Both the position numbers and the translations under genes were made by a program. From Cesiribacter sp. SM1 (GTDB lineage Bacteria; Bacteroidota; Bacteroidia; Cytophagales; Cyclobacteriaceae): a DNA stretch of 64,000 nucleotides. Of the stretch, positions 36,176-45,232 are shown piece after piece. The stretch covers positions 62,001 through 126,000 of the forward strand of contig NZ_JAHXBU010000039.1 in the NCBI RefSeq assembly GCF_020178975.1, read 5' to 3'. How positions within the stretch are numbered: the stretch's first letter is position 1; each line of letters begins with the position of its first letter. The notes beneath the pieces are model-generated. The model saw nothing but the letters and a program-made list of their open reading frames with translations. It searched no databases and was not told the origin of the DNA.

Positions 36176-36279
36176 GGTTGATAATTTTAAGGTTAATGGT
36201 TAAAAGGGCTATGCATGGCCTGGGGATTCTCTCCCCTTTGTAGATAAAACACCTAAGCCTTCTGCTACCCTACCCTGCC

Positions 36280-36897
36280 CTAGAAAAATTTCTTAAAAAA
36301 GATGGAGGAGATCAGCAGCAGGAGGCAGAGCAGGTCGCTCAGCTGGTAACGTAAGCGCCCCAGGGCAATGCCCATATGTTTTTCAACAGCTTTTACTGAT
36401 ATATCTAAATGCTCCGCAATGGTTTTGTAAGACATTTCTTCGTAACGGCTTAGCGAAAAAACCATGCGTGTATTTGGGGGTAAGGATTCTATCGCCTGTG
36501 CGATACGTTCTTCCACCTCCATCAGCTGCATGCTTTTATCGGCAGTATCGTCGCTGGCCAGCATGGCTGCGGCAGCCTCGGGCTGCTCCTGCGGCTTGCG
36601 CTGGCGTAGTACATTAAGTGCCGTGTTATAGCAGGCCCTGTATAAATAGGAGATGGTGGCTGGCCCAAGTTCCAGGCTCTGGCGGCGGTCCCACAACTTC
36701 AGAAAGGTTTCCTGCACAATATCTTCTGCCTCTTCCGTATTGCGTAAGATGCGGTACAGGCTTTTGCAAAGCATGGGGTAGCAGGAGCGGAAAAGGGCTT
36801 CTATCTTTTCTTCCGGCGACTGGTAGTCATAGAGGGATACTATATCTTTTGCCTGCTCCACTTTTAAAAACACAAGAAGCGCTGAATTACAGGGCAA
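36280..36897 (-). CDS. FecI-like ECF sigma factor
   Basis: A 205-residue sigma factor of the Bacteroidota ECF group that pairs with FecR proteins. Region 2 (about 30-95) contains AEDIVQETFLKLWDRRQSL and TISYLYRACYNTALNVLRQRK. Region 4 (about 130-185) contains IESLPPNTRMVFSLSRYEEM and YKTIAEHLDISVKAVEKHMG, the HTH. The C-terminus is hydrophobic (LLCLLLLISSIFFKKFF), unusual for a soluble sigma factor. It is the first gene of the receptor/DUF4249/FecR/STN-repeat locus and is presumably held by the FecR-like protein until the surface signal arrives. Confidence 0.92.
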   Translation of the reverse strand: MPCNSALLVFLKVEQAKDIVSLYDYQSPEEKIEALFRSCYPMLCKSLYRILRNTEEAEDIVQETFLKLWDRRQSLELGPATISYLYRACYNTALNVLRQRKPQEQPEAAAAMLASDDTADKSMQLMEVEERIAQAIESLPPNTRMVFSLSRYEEMSYKTIAEHLDISVKAVEKHMGIALGRLRYQLSDLLCLLLLISSIFFKKFF

Positions 36898-37256
36898 ACT
36901 TAAGGAGAAGTGGAGCGAATGTTTCTTCCGCCTGTGTAATTTTTTTGCCGGTCCTCAAAAGCTTAACAAGGCGTTAATCTATTGTTTAAACACCAGTAAA
37001 GCAGACTATAAATTATCTTCAGGCAAATTTCTGAAACACTTCACAACCAGGTCAGAAGCCTGCAGGCAGAAAATTTGCCGGATTGCCCCTGCTTCAGAAT
37101 AAATCTAAAGCAAACAGGGCTGCTCAAAAAGCTCTTTAAAAACATCGTTCTTACTAAACCTGCGTAGAATTTACAAAGCTTTGTATTGGGCGCTTAGTCC
37201 GGCAGATTGCTTAACTTGCACCCCCTGCGGTTTTAATTTGTAGCCATACGCTAGTT
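36898..37256. other. Divergent intergenic region
   Basis: About 360 bp between the FecI-like gene and the CDF transporter gene. It should contain both promoters. No palindrome, RNA element or small gene stood out. Confidence 0.45.
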
Positions 37257-38249
37257 TTGACAGATACCAAGAAAAAATACCAGCGAATTGCCTTAACTGT
37301 TGGCATTGTTCTGATGCTGATAAAATTTACAGCCTGGTGGATCACCGGCTCCAATGCCATTTTATCTGATGCGCTGGAATCTATCGTAAATGTAGTAGCC
37401 AGTGGCTTTGCCCTTTACAGCATAGGCTATGCCGCCCGCCCGCAGGACCTTGACCATCCCTATGGCCATGGTAAGATTGAATTTCTGTCTGCCGGACTGG
37501 AGGGCGCCCTCATTGGCATAGCCGGTGTGGCGGCAATGGGCAAAGGTATATACAACCTCTTACACCCCCAGCCGGTGGAGGCGTTAGGGCTAGGTATTGT
37601 GTTTACCCTGCTTACCGGCGGTGTTAACTTTTTACTGGCACGCATGCTGTTGCAACGAGGAAGGGAGCTCAATTCCATCAGCATGCAGGCCGATGGCCGC
37701 CACCTGATGACCGATGTGGTAACCAGCGGTGGCCTGATCCTGGGCCTGGGCCTTATCTTTCTCACCGGCCTGGTGTGGATTGATAACATCATTGCCATTA
37801 TTTTCGGCGGCATCATTATCTTTTCCGGCTATCGTCTGCTGCGCGATTTTGTGGGGGGCATTCTGGACGAAGCTGATCTTACACTGGTAGAGCGGGTAAT
37901 TAAGCTCCTGAACCAGCACCGCAGCAAAAACTGGATGGATGTGCATAACCTGCGCATCCAGCGTTTTGGCGCTAACATTCACCTCGACTTTCATTTTACC
38001 CTCCCCTACTATTTTACCCTGGAGGAAGGGCACCGGGAGATTGATGTAGTCACGGGGCTGGTAAGCCAGTCGCTGCCCCATGAGGTAGAGTTTTCCATCC
38101 ACGCCGACCCCTGCGTTCCGCCTATCTCCTGCGGCATCTGCATGAAAGACGACTGCCCTGTGCGCAAGCAGCCTTTCAGACGCAGGATTGAGTGGGATGT
38201 AAGCAACGCTTTCCTGAATGAAAAGCACAGCCTGCAAACGCCGGAGTAG
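37257..38249 (+). CDS. Cation diffusion facilitator (CDF) metal transporter
   Basis: A 330-residue inner-membrane efflux protein. About six membrane segments include ALTVGIVLMLIKFTAWWITG, followed by NAILSDALESIVNV with the first metal-site Asp and DHPYGHGKIEFLSAGLEG, the CDF signature. A second site is suggested by SMQADGRHLMTDVVTSGG. The cytoplasmic domain (about 210-290) contains DVHNLRIQRFGANIHLDFHF. The tail carries a Cys-rich stretch (CVPPISCGICMKDDCPVRK), likely an additional metal-binding element. It would export Zn or Fe/Mn/Co in exchange for protons. The start is TTG 37257 because no ATG occurs before the first membrane segment. Confidence 0.92.
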   Translation: MTDTKKKYQRIALTVGIVLMLIKFTAWWITGSNAILSDALESIVNVVASGFALYSIGYAARPQDLDHPYGHGKIEFLSAGLEGALIGIAGVAAMGKGIYNLLHPQPVEALGLGIVFTLLTGGVNFLLARMLLQRGRELNSISMQADGRHLMTDVVTSGGLILGLGLIFLTGLVWIDNIIAIIFGGIIIFSGYRLLRDFVGGILDEADLTLVERVIKLLNQHRSKNWMDVHNLRIQRFGANIHLDFHFTLPYYFTLEEGHREIDVVTGLVSQSLPHEVEFSIHADPCVPPISCGICMKDDCPVRKQPFRRRIEWDVSNAFLNEKHSLQTPE

Positions 38250-38989
38250 CTACTCACAATACATGTAAGATAAGCCCATCTTGTTCTACTTTTTCATAAA
38301 AGCCTGCACAGATAGCCTCCTATTAACTTAAGGGAGGTTCTCTGACAATCTGCTTTTCAATAATCGGGCTTTCAGTGCATTAACCAGGCTTATTTTTACG
38401 AACGCTCCATCTATGAGTTGTGAGAGAACCCGTAAAAGCACAAAAACTTATTTTATCGATTTAATTTTTTTTTAATGTAAGGTTTATTGTTTGATGTTGA
38501 AACAATCCTTAGCTTCGTACTAAATATTCTGGAAAAGTGACAAAGCTTTCCTAGGGTCTTGGCTTATATTTTCATAAACACATAGTACCGGATGAGCACT
38601 TTTAATTTCCGACTATTCAGAGGCAAATGTTCTTATATATCTGCATCTGTCTACTACACGGAAACATCTGGTAAAAGAGCTATACTCCTACCCTATAATC
38701 TTTATTGCCGGCCCGAGGCTTTGGTCAAAAAGCGATCACCAAAGCACTCTCAAAAATAAAAAGCTCCCTCTGTGCGTATTGCAGCAGGGATGTTGCAGGC
38801 GCACGCACCACGTGCTAACAGACAATACAAGATCACACCCCATTGACACCAGATGCTGCCCTTAGTGGGCAGCTGCATATAACAAATAACAGGTCTGTAC
38901 GGAACCGCCGCCTCAAGTGCTTTAGGGCACTTGAGGCGGCGGTCGACAACCATTCTGCTAAAACATCTAACAACAAAATCCAAATACAC
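38250..38989. other. Long leader and intergenic region before the adhesin gene
   Basis: About 740 bp, AT-rich at 38440-38520, without a credible gene. In-frame codons run upstream of the adhesin ATG to 38843, but they cover the 16-bp hairpin at 38905-38942 and encode nothing like a signal peptide. A promoter must lie here. Confidence 0.5.
38905..38942. repeat. Perfect 16-bp inverted repeat in the adhesin leader
   Basis: CCGCCGCCTCAAGTGC (38905-38920) is exactly complementary to GCACTTGAGGCGGCGG (38927-38942) around a TTTAGG loop, 48 bp before the adhesin ATG. It is far more GC-rich than its flanks and has no T-tract. Confidence 0.9.
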
Positions 38990-41900
38990 ATGAACGAACT
39001 TTTACGAATCGGGTGGAGTACAACCAGGAATAGTCTGGCCCACTACACCCTCACCCTCCTCGCCCTGCTGCTCTTTGTGAGTAGTGGCTTTGCGCAAGAA
39101 ACAACTACCACCACTGAGCCTACATCAACCAAAGTGGTGTATGGAACAGCAGCCACCTACAGCACTCTTCCTACTGTTAGTTCAGACAAGGATGATTATG
39201 CTCCCGGTGAAACTGCTATTATCACCGGCACAGGCTGGACATTAGATAGTCTGGTAGATATTCACTTAGAAGAGGAACCCGCTCATGATCACCACCATGG
39301 CTATCATGATACTAAAGTGAATGCTGATGGTACTTGGGAGATTAGGTATCCAATCGAGGAGCGGCACTTAGGTACCAAGTTCACAGTGGTTGTGGATGGC
39401 CAACAGACAGGTTATCAGGGTTTGGCTTATTTTACAGATGGATTTGTAAGAGTTAGATCGGATTCACCCGATGTTAGTTTCTATGTCAGCTACAAGGTGA
39501 CAAATACATCAAATTGTAGTGGAGATGCAATAACACAGGCAGATACCCATGAAAATCCTAGTAGTAGAAACAATGTTCTAATCAATGATTCAGGGGGTGA
39601 TGGCACAACTTTGTATAATGTTTCCCCCGGAGATAAAAATACTCCCACTCAGTACATTCAAATAACAGCAGCTTCAACGTCAGTACAAGGTGGAAATTTT
39701 ATCAGTTGGACAGGACCGAATGGGTTCGTAAGTAATAGTCCTACTATATGTATAAGCGGAACAACTCCTACAAGATTATACACTGCAAATTATGCTTCTT
39801 GTACCACTCCTACCGCAACTATAAGCAGTAGTGATGCCGATGATACTATTTGTGAAGGTAATTCTGTAACCTTTACTGCAGGAGCTATCACAGGCGCAAC
39901 ATATGAATTTTTTGTAAATGGTACATCTACTGGTGCAGCAAGTACAAATAATGCTTATACTACAACTTCACTTACTAATGGTCTGACAGTAACAGTACAA
40001 GTAACCAATGGAGGCTGTTCAGCTACAAGTGCAGGTATAACTACCACTGTTAACCCAAACCCAGCTACGCCTACAATAAGTACTACTACAAGCACAATAG
40101 TTTGCCCTAGTAGTTCAGTTGTATTAACATCATCTGCTACTACGGGTAATCAGTGGTATAGGAATGATGTTTTGATTTCTATGGCAAATGGCCAAACTTA
40201 TACTGCAACAGAAAGTGGTTCTTACACTGTGATAGTGACAGAAAATGGTTGTTCTTCAGCTGCGTCTGAACCTATTACCGTAACGGTAGAGGATACACAG
40301 GCACCAAATGCACCAGCTACTTTTGAAGCAGCCACAGGCGAGTGCGCTGTAACGGTTGTTGCTCCAACAGTTGAAGACAACTGCGCAGGCACCATCACTG
40401 GTACAACTACAGACCCTTTGACCTACACAGAACAGGGCGAGTATGAAATCACCTTCACCTTCAATGACGGCAACGGCAACACTTCCACTACGACCCAGCA
40501 GGTGATCGTGAATGATGTAACAGCTCCAGTACTCACTGCCGCTGCCAATCAGGATGTAAACCTTGGTACAGAATGCTCTATCGTTGTTCCAGATGTAACT
40601 GGTTCTGCTATTGACAACTGCGCAGGCACTACCATCACCCAAGCTCCAGTAGCTGGCACCGTGGTAACTGCAGTAGATGGTCAGACCATCAATGTAGTGG
40701 TAACCGCTACTGATGCCGCCGGTAACACAGATGAAGCAACTGTAGTCTTAACAGCACAGGATGTAACAGCTCCAGTACTCACTGCCGCTGCCAATCAGGA
40801 TGTAAACCTTGGTACAGAATGCTCTATCGTTGTTCCAGATGTAACTGGTTCTGCTATTGACAACTGCGCAGGCACTACCATCACCCAAGCTCCAGTAGCT
40901 GGCACCGTGGTAACTGCAGTAGATGGTCAGACCATCAATGTAGTGGTAACCGCTACTGATGCCGCCGGTAACACAGATGAAGCAACTGTAGTCTTAACAG
41001 CACAGGATGTAACAGCTCCAGCTATTGCATGCCCTGAAGATCAAACAAGACCAAATAACTCAGGAACTTGTACATATACAGCGGTAGGTAATGAATTTGA
41101 CCCCACTTATGACGACAATTGTGGTGTGGAGTCCATTACTAATGACTACAATAATTCTGCAACCTTAGCAGGCGCTGTATTTGAAGAAGGAGAAACAGAA
41201 GTTACGTGGACAGTAAAAGATGCCGCCGGAAATGAATCTACCTGCTCGTTAACAGTAACAGTAACTAACGAAGCTCCAGTGATTAATAGCATCACTGGTC
41301 CTGCAGGTCCTGTACAAGTTAGAACGGGAGTAACGTTAACCGCAAACTTTACAGATACTAATCTTGAGTCCGCAACATGGAGATTAATAACCAATGATGC
41401 TGTTGTAAATGAATACTCTTGTAAAAACTGTATAGAAGGCAATACGATTTCAGGAAGTTTAAATCCTGAACCAGGAGTCTACATTGTAGAACTGGAAGTT
41501 TCAGATGCTTGTGGAATAACTCATAAACTGCAGTACGAATATGTAGTTATATATGATCCTAACGGTGGTTTTGTAACCGGAGGCGGATGGATTGAATCTC
41601 CTGCAAATGCAATGCTTTCTGGAGTTTCTGGTAGAGCTAACTTCGGTTTCAATGCTAAGTACAAGAATGGTAAGACTAACACTGCTGAAGTGGACGGACA
41701 TACTAACTTCCAGTTTAAGGCAGGAAATCTTCATTTCTCAAGCTTTGAGCACGAGGATATGAGTTTAGTGATTTCAGGTAAGAAAGCTACCTATACCGGT
41801 TACGGAACTGTGAATGGTTCTGGAGTACACCGATTTAGAGTGATCGCAATAGACGGTGACGCCAATGGTGGAAGTGGTCCGGATCAATTCAGGATCAAAA

Positions 41901-42340
41901 TCTGGGGTAACGGATCTAACAGTGACGAAGACGTGCTTTACGACAACCATCGTGGCATAGCAGAGAGCTCAGACCTTGCCACAGTACTTGGCGGCGGCTC
42001 CATTGTAATCCACAAACCAACTACAAAAACCACCACTACCGCTACCACCAAACGTGTAATCGAGGAGCCTACTACAGTTTCTGAGATCAGCACTGTTACT
42101 GCTTACCCGAATCCACTGAAACAGCAGCTGTTTGTGGAGCTTCCTGAGATGGAAGAGCAGCAGGTGGCGCTGACCATCTACACCCTGGACGGACGTGTGA
42201 TAACACAGAAGAAGGTTCAGACCAGCGGTCCTGCTATGCGTGTGGAACTGGAAGAGCACTTCGATCAGTGGTCTGCTGGCATCTACCTCTTGAAAGTGGA
42301 AGCTAAAGGACAACAAAAAGTAATCAGACTTGTGAAATAA
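38990..42340 (+). CDS. Large T9SS-secreted HYR-repeat adhesin-like protein
   Basis: A 1116-residue secreted protein. The signal peptide ends at SGFAQ (start ATG 38990, chosen because it begins the signal). An N-terminal beta domain has a His-rich AHDHHHGYHD and is followed by Ig-like domains with repeated Thr/Ser. HYR-type domains come next (DVTAPVLTAAANQDVNLG, DNCAGTTITQAPV); two are identical 82-residue copies at 509-590 and 591-672. Then a post-COAP-type domain (GGFVTGGGWIESPANAM) and a T9SS sorting domain (AYPNPLKQQLFVELPE, ending QKVIRLVK). It is probably a surface adhesin or matrix protein. The 39.4-41.6 kb part is more AT-rich than the neighbouring genes. Confidence 0.85.
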   Translation: MNELLRIGWSTTRNSLAHYTLTLLALLLFVSSGFAQETTTTTEPTSTKVVYGTAATYSTLPTVSSDKDDYAPGETAIITGTGWTLDSLVDIHLEEEPAHDHHHGYHDTKVNADGTWEIRYPIEERHLGTKFTVVVDGQQTGYQGLAYFTDGFVRVRSDSPDVSFYVSYKVTNTSNCSGDAITQADTHENPSSRNNVLINDSGGDGTTLYNVSPGDKNTPTQYIQITAASTSVQGGNFISWTGPNGFVSNSPTICISGTTPTRLYTANYASCTTPTATISSSDADDTICEGNSVTFTAGAITGATYEFFVNGTSTGAASTNNAYTTTSLTNGLTVTVQVTNGGCSATSAGITTTVNPNPATPTISTTTSTIVCPSSSVVLTSSATTGNQWYRNDVLISMANGQTYTATESGSYTVIVTENGCSSAASEPITVTVEDTQAPNAPATFEAATGECAVTVVAPTVEDNCAGTITGTTTDPLTYTEQGEYEITFTFNDGNGNTSTTTQQVIVNDVTAPVLTAAANQDVNLGTECSIVVPDVTGSAIDNCAGTTITQAPVAGTVVTAVDGQTINVVVTATDAAGNTDEATVVLTAQDVTAPVLTAAANQDVNLGTECSIVVPDVTGSAIDNCAGTTITQAPVAGTVVTAVDGQTINVVVTATDAAGNTDEATVVLTAQDVTAPAIACPEDQTRPNNSGTCTYTAVGNEFDPTYDDNCGVESITNDYNNSATLAGAVFEEGETEVTWTVKDAAGNESTCSLTVTVTNEAPVINSITGPAGPVQVRTGVTLTANFTDTNLESATWRLITNDAVVNEYSCKNCIEGNTISGSLNPEPGVYIVELEVSDACGITHKLQYEYVVIYDPNGGFVTGGGWIESPANAMLSGVSGRANFGFNAKYKNGKTNTAEVDGHTNFQFKAGNLHFSSFEHEDMSLVISGKKATYTGYGTVNGSGVHRFRVIAIDGDANGGSGPDQFRIKIWGNGSNSDEDVLYDNHRGIAESSDLATVLGGGSIVIHKPTTKTTTTATTKRVIEEPTTVSEISTVTAYPNPLKQQLFVELPEMEEQQVALTIYTLDGRVITQKKVQTSGPAMRVELEEHFDQWSAGIYLLKVEAKGQQKVIRLVK
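40514..41005 (+). repeat. Exact 246-bp tandem duplication inside the adhesin gene
   Basis: Units 40514-40759 and 40760-41005 appear identical in every base, each encoding one 82-residue HYR domain. A partial third start (GATGTAACAGCTCCAG) at 41006 marks the unit boundary. Confidence 0.95.
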
Positions 42341-42716
42341 TAGATGTTAAACGCGTGAAGAAGCCCGGCCTTTTGGTCGGGCTTCTTTTGTTTTAAGCCA
42401 GAGCCAACTCCACATCAGGCTTATGTATCATTACACTACACCTAAAATGCAAAACAGCCCCTGAATGATTCTTTATTTATTACAAAAAACATATATGTAA
42501 GAGTTTTGAGCTTTATGTGAAAAATAAGAGCCGTCATTACTAATATCTTGCAGCATATTTCTGTACAAGACAGGCTTCTAGCAACGAGACACATACATTA
42601 GTCATAATTCAGATAAAAACACGACCCAAAGATTCCCTGAACAGAAATTGAACCACACTTATTAAAAAATTATTAAAATCACAAAAACCCCTTACACCTA
42701 ACCTCTGATTAATACA
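42341..42716. other. Intergenic region after the adhesin gene
   Basis: About 375 bp, with the adhesin terminator at its start and AT-rich sequence before the SH3b gene. No small gene or RNA was recognised. Confidence 0.5.
42358..42394 (+). terminator. Rho-independent terminator of the adhesin gene
   Basis: A stem of GAAGCCCGGCC with GGTCGGGCTTC (one mismatched position) around TTTT is followed by TTTTGTTTT. Confidence 0.85.
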
Positions 42717-43529
42717 ATGAAGAAACTCTTACTCACACTCATGCTCCTTGCATTCAGCACGGTAATGTTTGCCCAAACCCTGCGTAACGGGTCAGGCAAT
42801 GGCTTAAACCTTAGGAGCGAACCGAGCACAAATTCAAGTGTCCTTACCTCTATTCCAGCCAATGCGAAAGTAACCGTTGTAGACAGCAGCAACAGCGAGT
42901 GGACCAAAGTAAAATATGACGGAAAAACCGGTTATGTGGCTTCAAAATACTTAACCGAAGAAAACAACCCAAACCGCAACAACAGTAACAACAACAATAA
43001 CAGCGGAAGCAACAATCGTAGCAGCAACAACAATTCTTCCGCAAAGAGCAAAAGCTCTAATGGAGGTGGCACCGATTATACCACTGGTATTGGTGTACGT
43101 TTGGGCAACTGGGAAAGTGGCTTAACCATTAAGCACTTCTTCAAAAGCACTGCTGCCATTGAAGGCATCATCAGCAGCGGCTGGTACCACCGCGGCACCC
43201 GCCTTACGGCACTCTACGAAGTACAGAAACCTTTAGGCGGCAACGGCTTTTACTGGTTCTGGGGTGTTGGTGGTCACCTGGGTCTGTACAACGACCGTTA
43301 CTGGAACGATGGCGACTGCAAAGATGGTGGCTACTGGCATAAAGGCAAGTGGTACCCATGCGATGGCGGTACAAGGGCAACCCTGGGCATCGACGGTATC
43401 ATAGGTCTTGAATATAAATTTCCTACTGCACCTTTTACCCTGGGCTTAGACTTTAAACCTTCTATCGACATTCTGGGATGGGGCCGCCACTATGGTGATG
43501 GTGCCTTTACCGCCCGTTATGTTTTCTAA
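42717..43529 (+). CDS. SH3b-domain exported protein with barrel-like C-terminus
   Basis: A 270-residue exported protein. The signal peptide is MKKLLLTLMLLAFSTVMFAQ. A bacterial SH3 domain follows at about 22-80 (GNGLNLRSEPSTNSSVLTSI, WTKVKYDGKTGYVASKYL), typical of binding to peptidoglycan stem peptides. A 30-residue Asn/Ser-rich linker precedes a C-terminal half (about 120-270) with GIGVRLGNWESGLTIKHFF and TRLTALYEVQKPL, ending in FTARYVF. This reads as a small outer-membrane-associated beta structure. The next gene, 44036-44779, is a paralog of this C-terminal half. The architecture suggests a link between wall and outer membrane; that is inference. Confidence 0.8.
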   Translation: MKKLLLTLMLLAFSTVMFAQTLRNGSGNGLNLRSEPSTNSSVLTSIPANAKVTVVDSSNSEWTKVKYDGKTGYVASKYLTEENNPNRNNSNNNNNSGSNNRSSNNNSSAKSKSSNGGGTDYTTGIGVRLGNWESGLTIKHFFKSTAAIEGIISSGWYHRGTRLTALYEVQKPLGGNGFYWFWGVGGHLGLYNDRYWNDGDCKDGGYWHKGKWYPCDGGTRATLGIDGIIGLEYKFPTAPFTLGLDFKPSIDILGWGRHYGDGAFTARYVF

Positions 43530-44035
43530 AACTTAGCACTTAAACAAGATAAAGGGTTTGCCTCTGTGGATGCAAACCTTTTTTTTATGGTTAAAGCTTT
43601 ACTTTAAAGAATGTATGATACATACAAGCCTACAGGACACAAAAGCAGCGGAATACGAGAATAACTGCAGTTTATTGCACGTAGTGACTTACAAAAGATA
43701 AGACCGGTACCGCTATACCCCTTCATTGTACCCCCAGAATGCAATTCTTAATTCAGCATCCATCTCTTCTGCAATAAACATAATCTATGTAAGAGATTGG
43801 ACTATTGAGAAAAGTATTACCGCTACAATAATTGAAATTTTGTAAGGTCGCCTAACGGTACTTATCCCTGATGCAGGTAACAACTATTAGTAACACCGTT
43901 AAGCCATTTTAGGTAAAGCGAGAGACTCAACTGCCCCTTAACTCTACTGATTGCCCAAAGTACGCCGGGCATACCAATGTGGGGGGAATGTTGATGGTCA
44001 AAACAAACTATACTATCAAACCTTTGATTATGCTC
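43530..44035. other. Intergenic region between the barrel paralogs
   Basis: About 500 bp, with the terminator of the first paralog at 43553-43586 and otherwise featureless sequence. An in-frame GTG extension of the second gene at 43979 has no signal-peptide character and is not accepted. Confidence 0.5.
43553..43586 (+). terminator. Rho-independent terminator of the SH3b gene
   Basis: A stem of AGGGTTTGC with GCAAACCTT around a 10-nt loop is followed by a run of T. Confidence 0.75.
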
Positions 44036-44779
44036 ATGAAAAAGCTTACGCTAACTCTTTCCGCCCTGGCGTTTAGCACTGTTCTTTTTGCTCAGTCTGG
44101 TCATGCTATTGCTGATGCTCACATAGGTCTGGAAGAAGCCCCTGCGAATGCCAGCGCCAGCTACACAAACGATCAGTGGGAAAACAACTGCTCTGACAGT
44201 CAGTCTGAAAGTATTTCCCTACAACATATTTCTGAAGAGAGTACAGCAGAATGCAGCAGCAGCCTTCCGCCCAGGAAGCGGCACAATGTGCCCAACAAAG
44301 CTTATTCTGTGAGAGGCGGTGTATCCTACATCACAAGCTTTGGCCTGCGTTTGGGCGCCAACGAAGGTGGCTTAACCATCAAACACCTGCTTACCAGCAA
44401 CACTGCAATTGAAGGCATTTTAAGCACCAGCTGGCGCTACCGTGGCGCCCGCGTTACCGGTTTGTTTGAAAAGCAGCGGGCCATTGGCAGCGAAGGCTTT
44501 TACTGGATGTGGGGCGTAGGTGCCCATGGCGCTTATGAAACCCAACGCCCCTGGAACAGCAAAGACTGCAACGACGACCGCTACGTTTATAATGGCGAAG
44601 TGTACAACTGCGACGGAAGCAAAGTTACTGCCGGCATAGATGCACTGATTGGATTTGAATATCACTTCAGCGATGCACCTTTCACTGCAGGTATTGACCT
44701 GAAGCCATCACTGGACCTGTTGGGCTGGGGCAGCCGTAACTATGGCGATGCCGCATTCACGATCAGGTACGTGTTTTAA
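44036..44779 (+). CDS. Exported barrel-like protein, paralog lacking the SH3b domain
   Basis: A 247-residue exported protein. The signal peptide is MKKLTLTLSALAFSTVLFAQ, almost identical in design to its upstream paralog. The N-terminal half has no SH3b domain; it is an acidic/Ser-rich segment with two Cys (NNCSDSQSES, TAECSSSLPPRK). The C-terminal half matches the paralog closely (FGLRLGANEGGLTIKH, TAIEGILSTSWRYRGARV, GFYWMWGVGAHG, ending AFTIRYVF). A tandem duplication followed by exchange or loss of the N-terminal domain is the simplest history. Function unknown. The gene has its own terminator. Confidence 0.75.
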   Translation: MKKLTLTLSALAFSTVLFAQSGHAIADAHIGLEEAPANASASYTNDQWENNCSDSQSESISLQHISEESTAECSSSLPPRKRHNVPNKAYSVRGGVSYITSFGLRLGANEGGLTIKHLLTSNTAIEGILSTSWRYRGARVTGLFEKQRAIGSEGFYWMWGVGAHGAYETQRPWNSKDCNDDRYVYNGEVYNCDGSKVTAGIDALIGFEYHFSDAPFTAGIDLKPSLDLLGWGSRNYGDAAFTIRYVF

Positions 44780-44803
44780 AAAATACAGCACTTAGCAACA
44801 GAT

Positions 44804-44832
44804 AGGTTTTGCCGCGGGGCAAAACCTTTTTT
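44804..44832 (+). terminator. Rho-independent terminator of the second paralog
   Basis: AGGTTTTGCC pairs with GGCAAAACCT around a 3-4-nt loop and is followed by TTTTTTG. Confidence 0.85.
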
Positions 44833-44872
44833 GTTTTACAGGCCCTGCCCTCTTTATGCCTGCACAAGCCCT

Positions 44873-45232
44873 CTACTGTCCATTAAAGCTTTTCCCGATC
44901 AGGGCTAGCTGCATGCGCGATACCTCCGGATGCTTTGGGTTTGCATTGATGAGTACCAGGCACCAGGCCAGCGGCGATAGCTTCCAGTCTTTTACTACGC
45001 CCGTTTCCTCACATCTATAAACAGGCTTAAAATGCTCTGCCAGCTCCAGGTGCTGGCTCCGGCATACCTCCATTGCCCGCCGCAGGGCTTCCTCCAGCTC
45101 TAACAGGCTGGGCAGGTCCAGGATCTTCTGCAGTTCGCTGGCATAATAAAGCAGCTTACTCTCCTGCAGGCTGTGAAGAAAAGATTCAAAATGTGGATTA
45201 TTGCTCTGATCAACTTGAATGTGTACCAGCAT
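44873..45232 (-). CDS. Short DinD/BRO-like domain protein
   Basis: A 119-residue protein whose start overlaps the cbpA stop by 23 bp. Residues about 35-110 ([62 protein letters not shown]) follow the pattern of the DinD/BRO-type domain, where a DHF motif precedes KDYKLSRYACYLIAQNGDPR. Typical DinD proteins are about 270 residues, so this is a short form. E. coli DinD is SOS-induced and affects RecA filaments. Position after cbpA suggests a link with the J-protein, where other bacteria have cbpM, but it does not resemble CbpM. The family call is from memory of the motif. Confidence 0.5.
   Translation of the reverse strand: MLVHIQVDQSNNPHFESFLHSLQESKLLYYASELQKILDLPSLLELEEALRRAMEVCRSQHLELAEHFKPVYRCEETGVVKDWKLSPLAWCLVLINANPKHPEVSRMQLALIGKSFNGQ

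Noticed and set aside
38843-38989. N-terminal extension of the adhesin by 49 residues
   Set aside because: It would run through the 16-bp hairpin and precede a normal signal peptide beginning at 38990.
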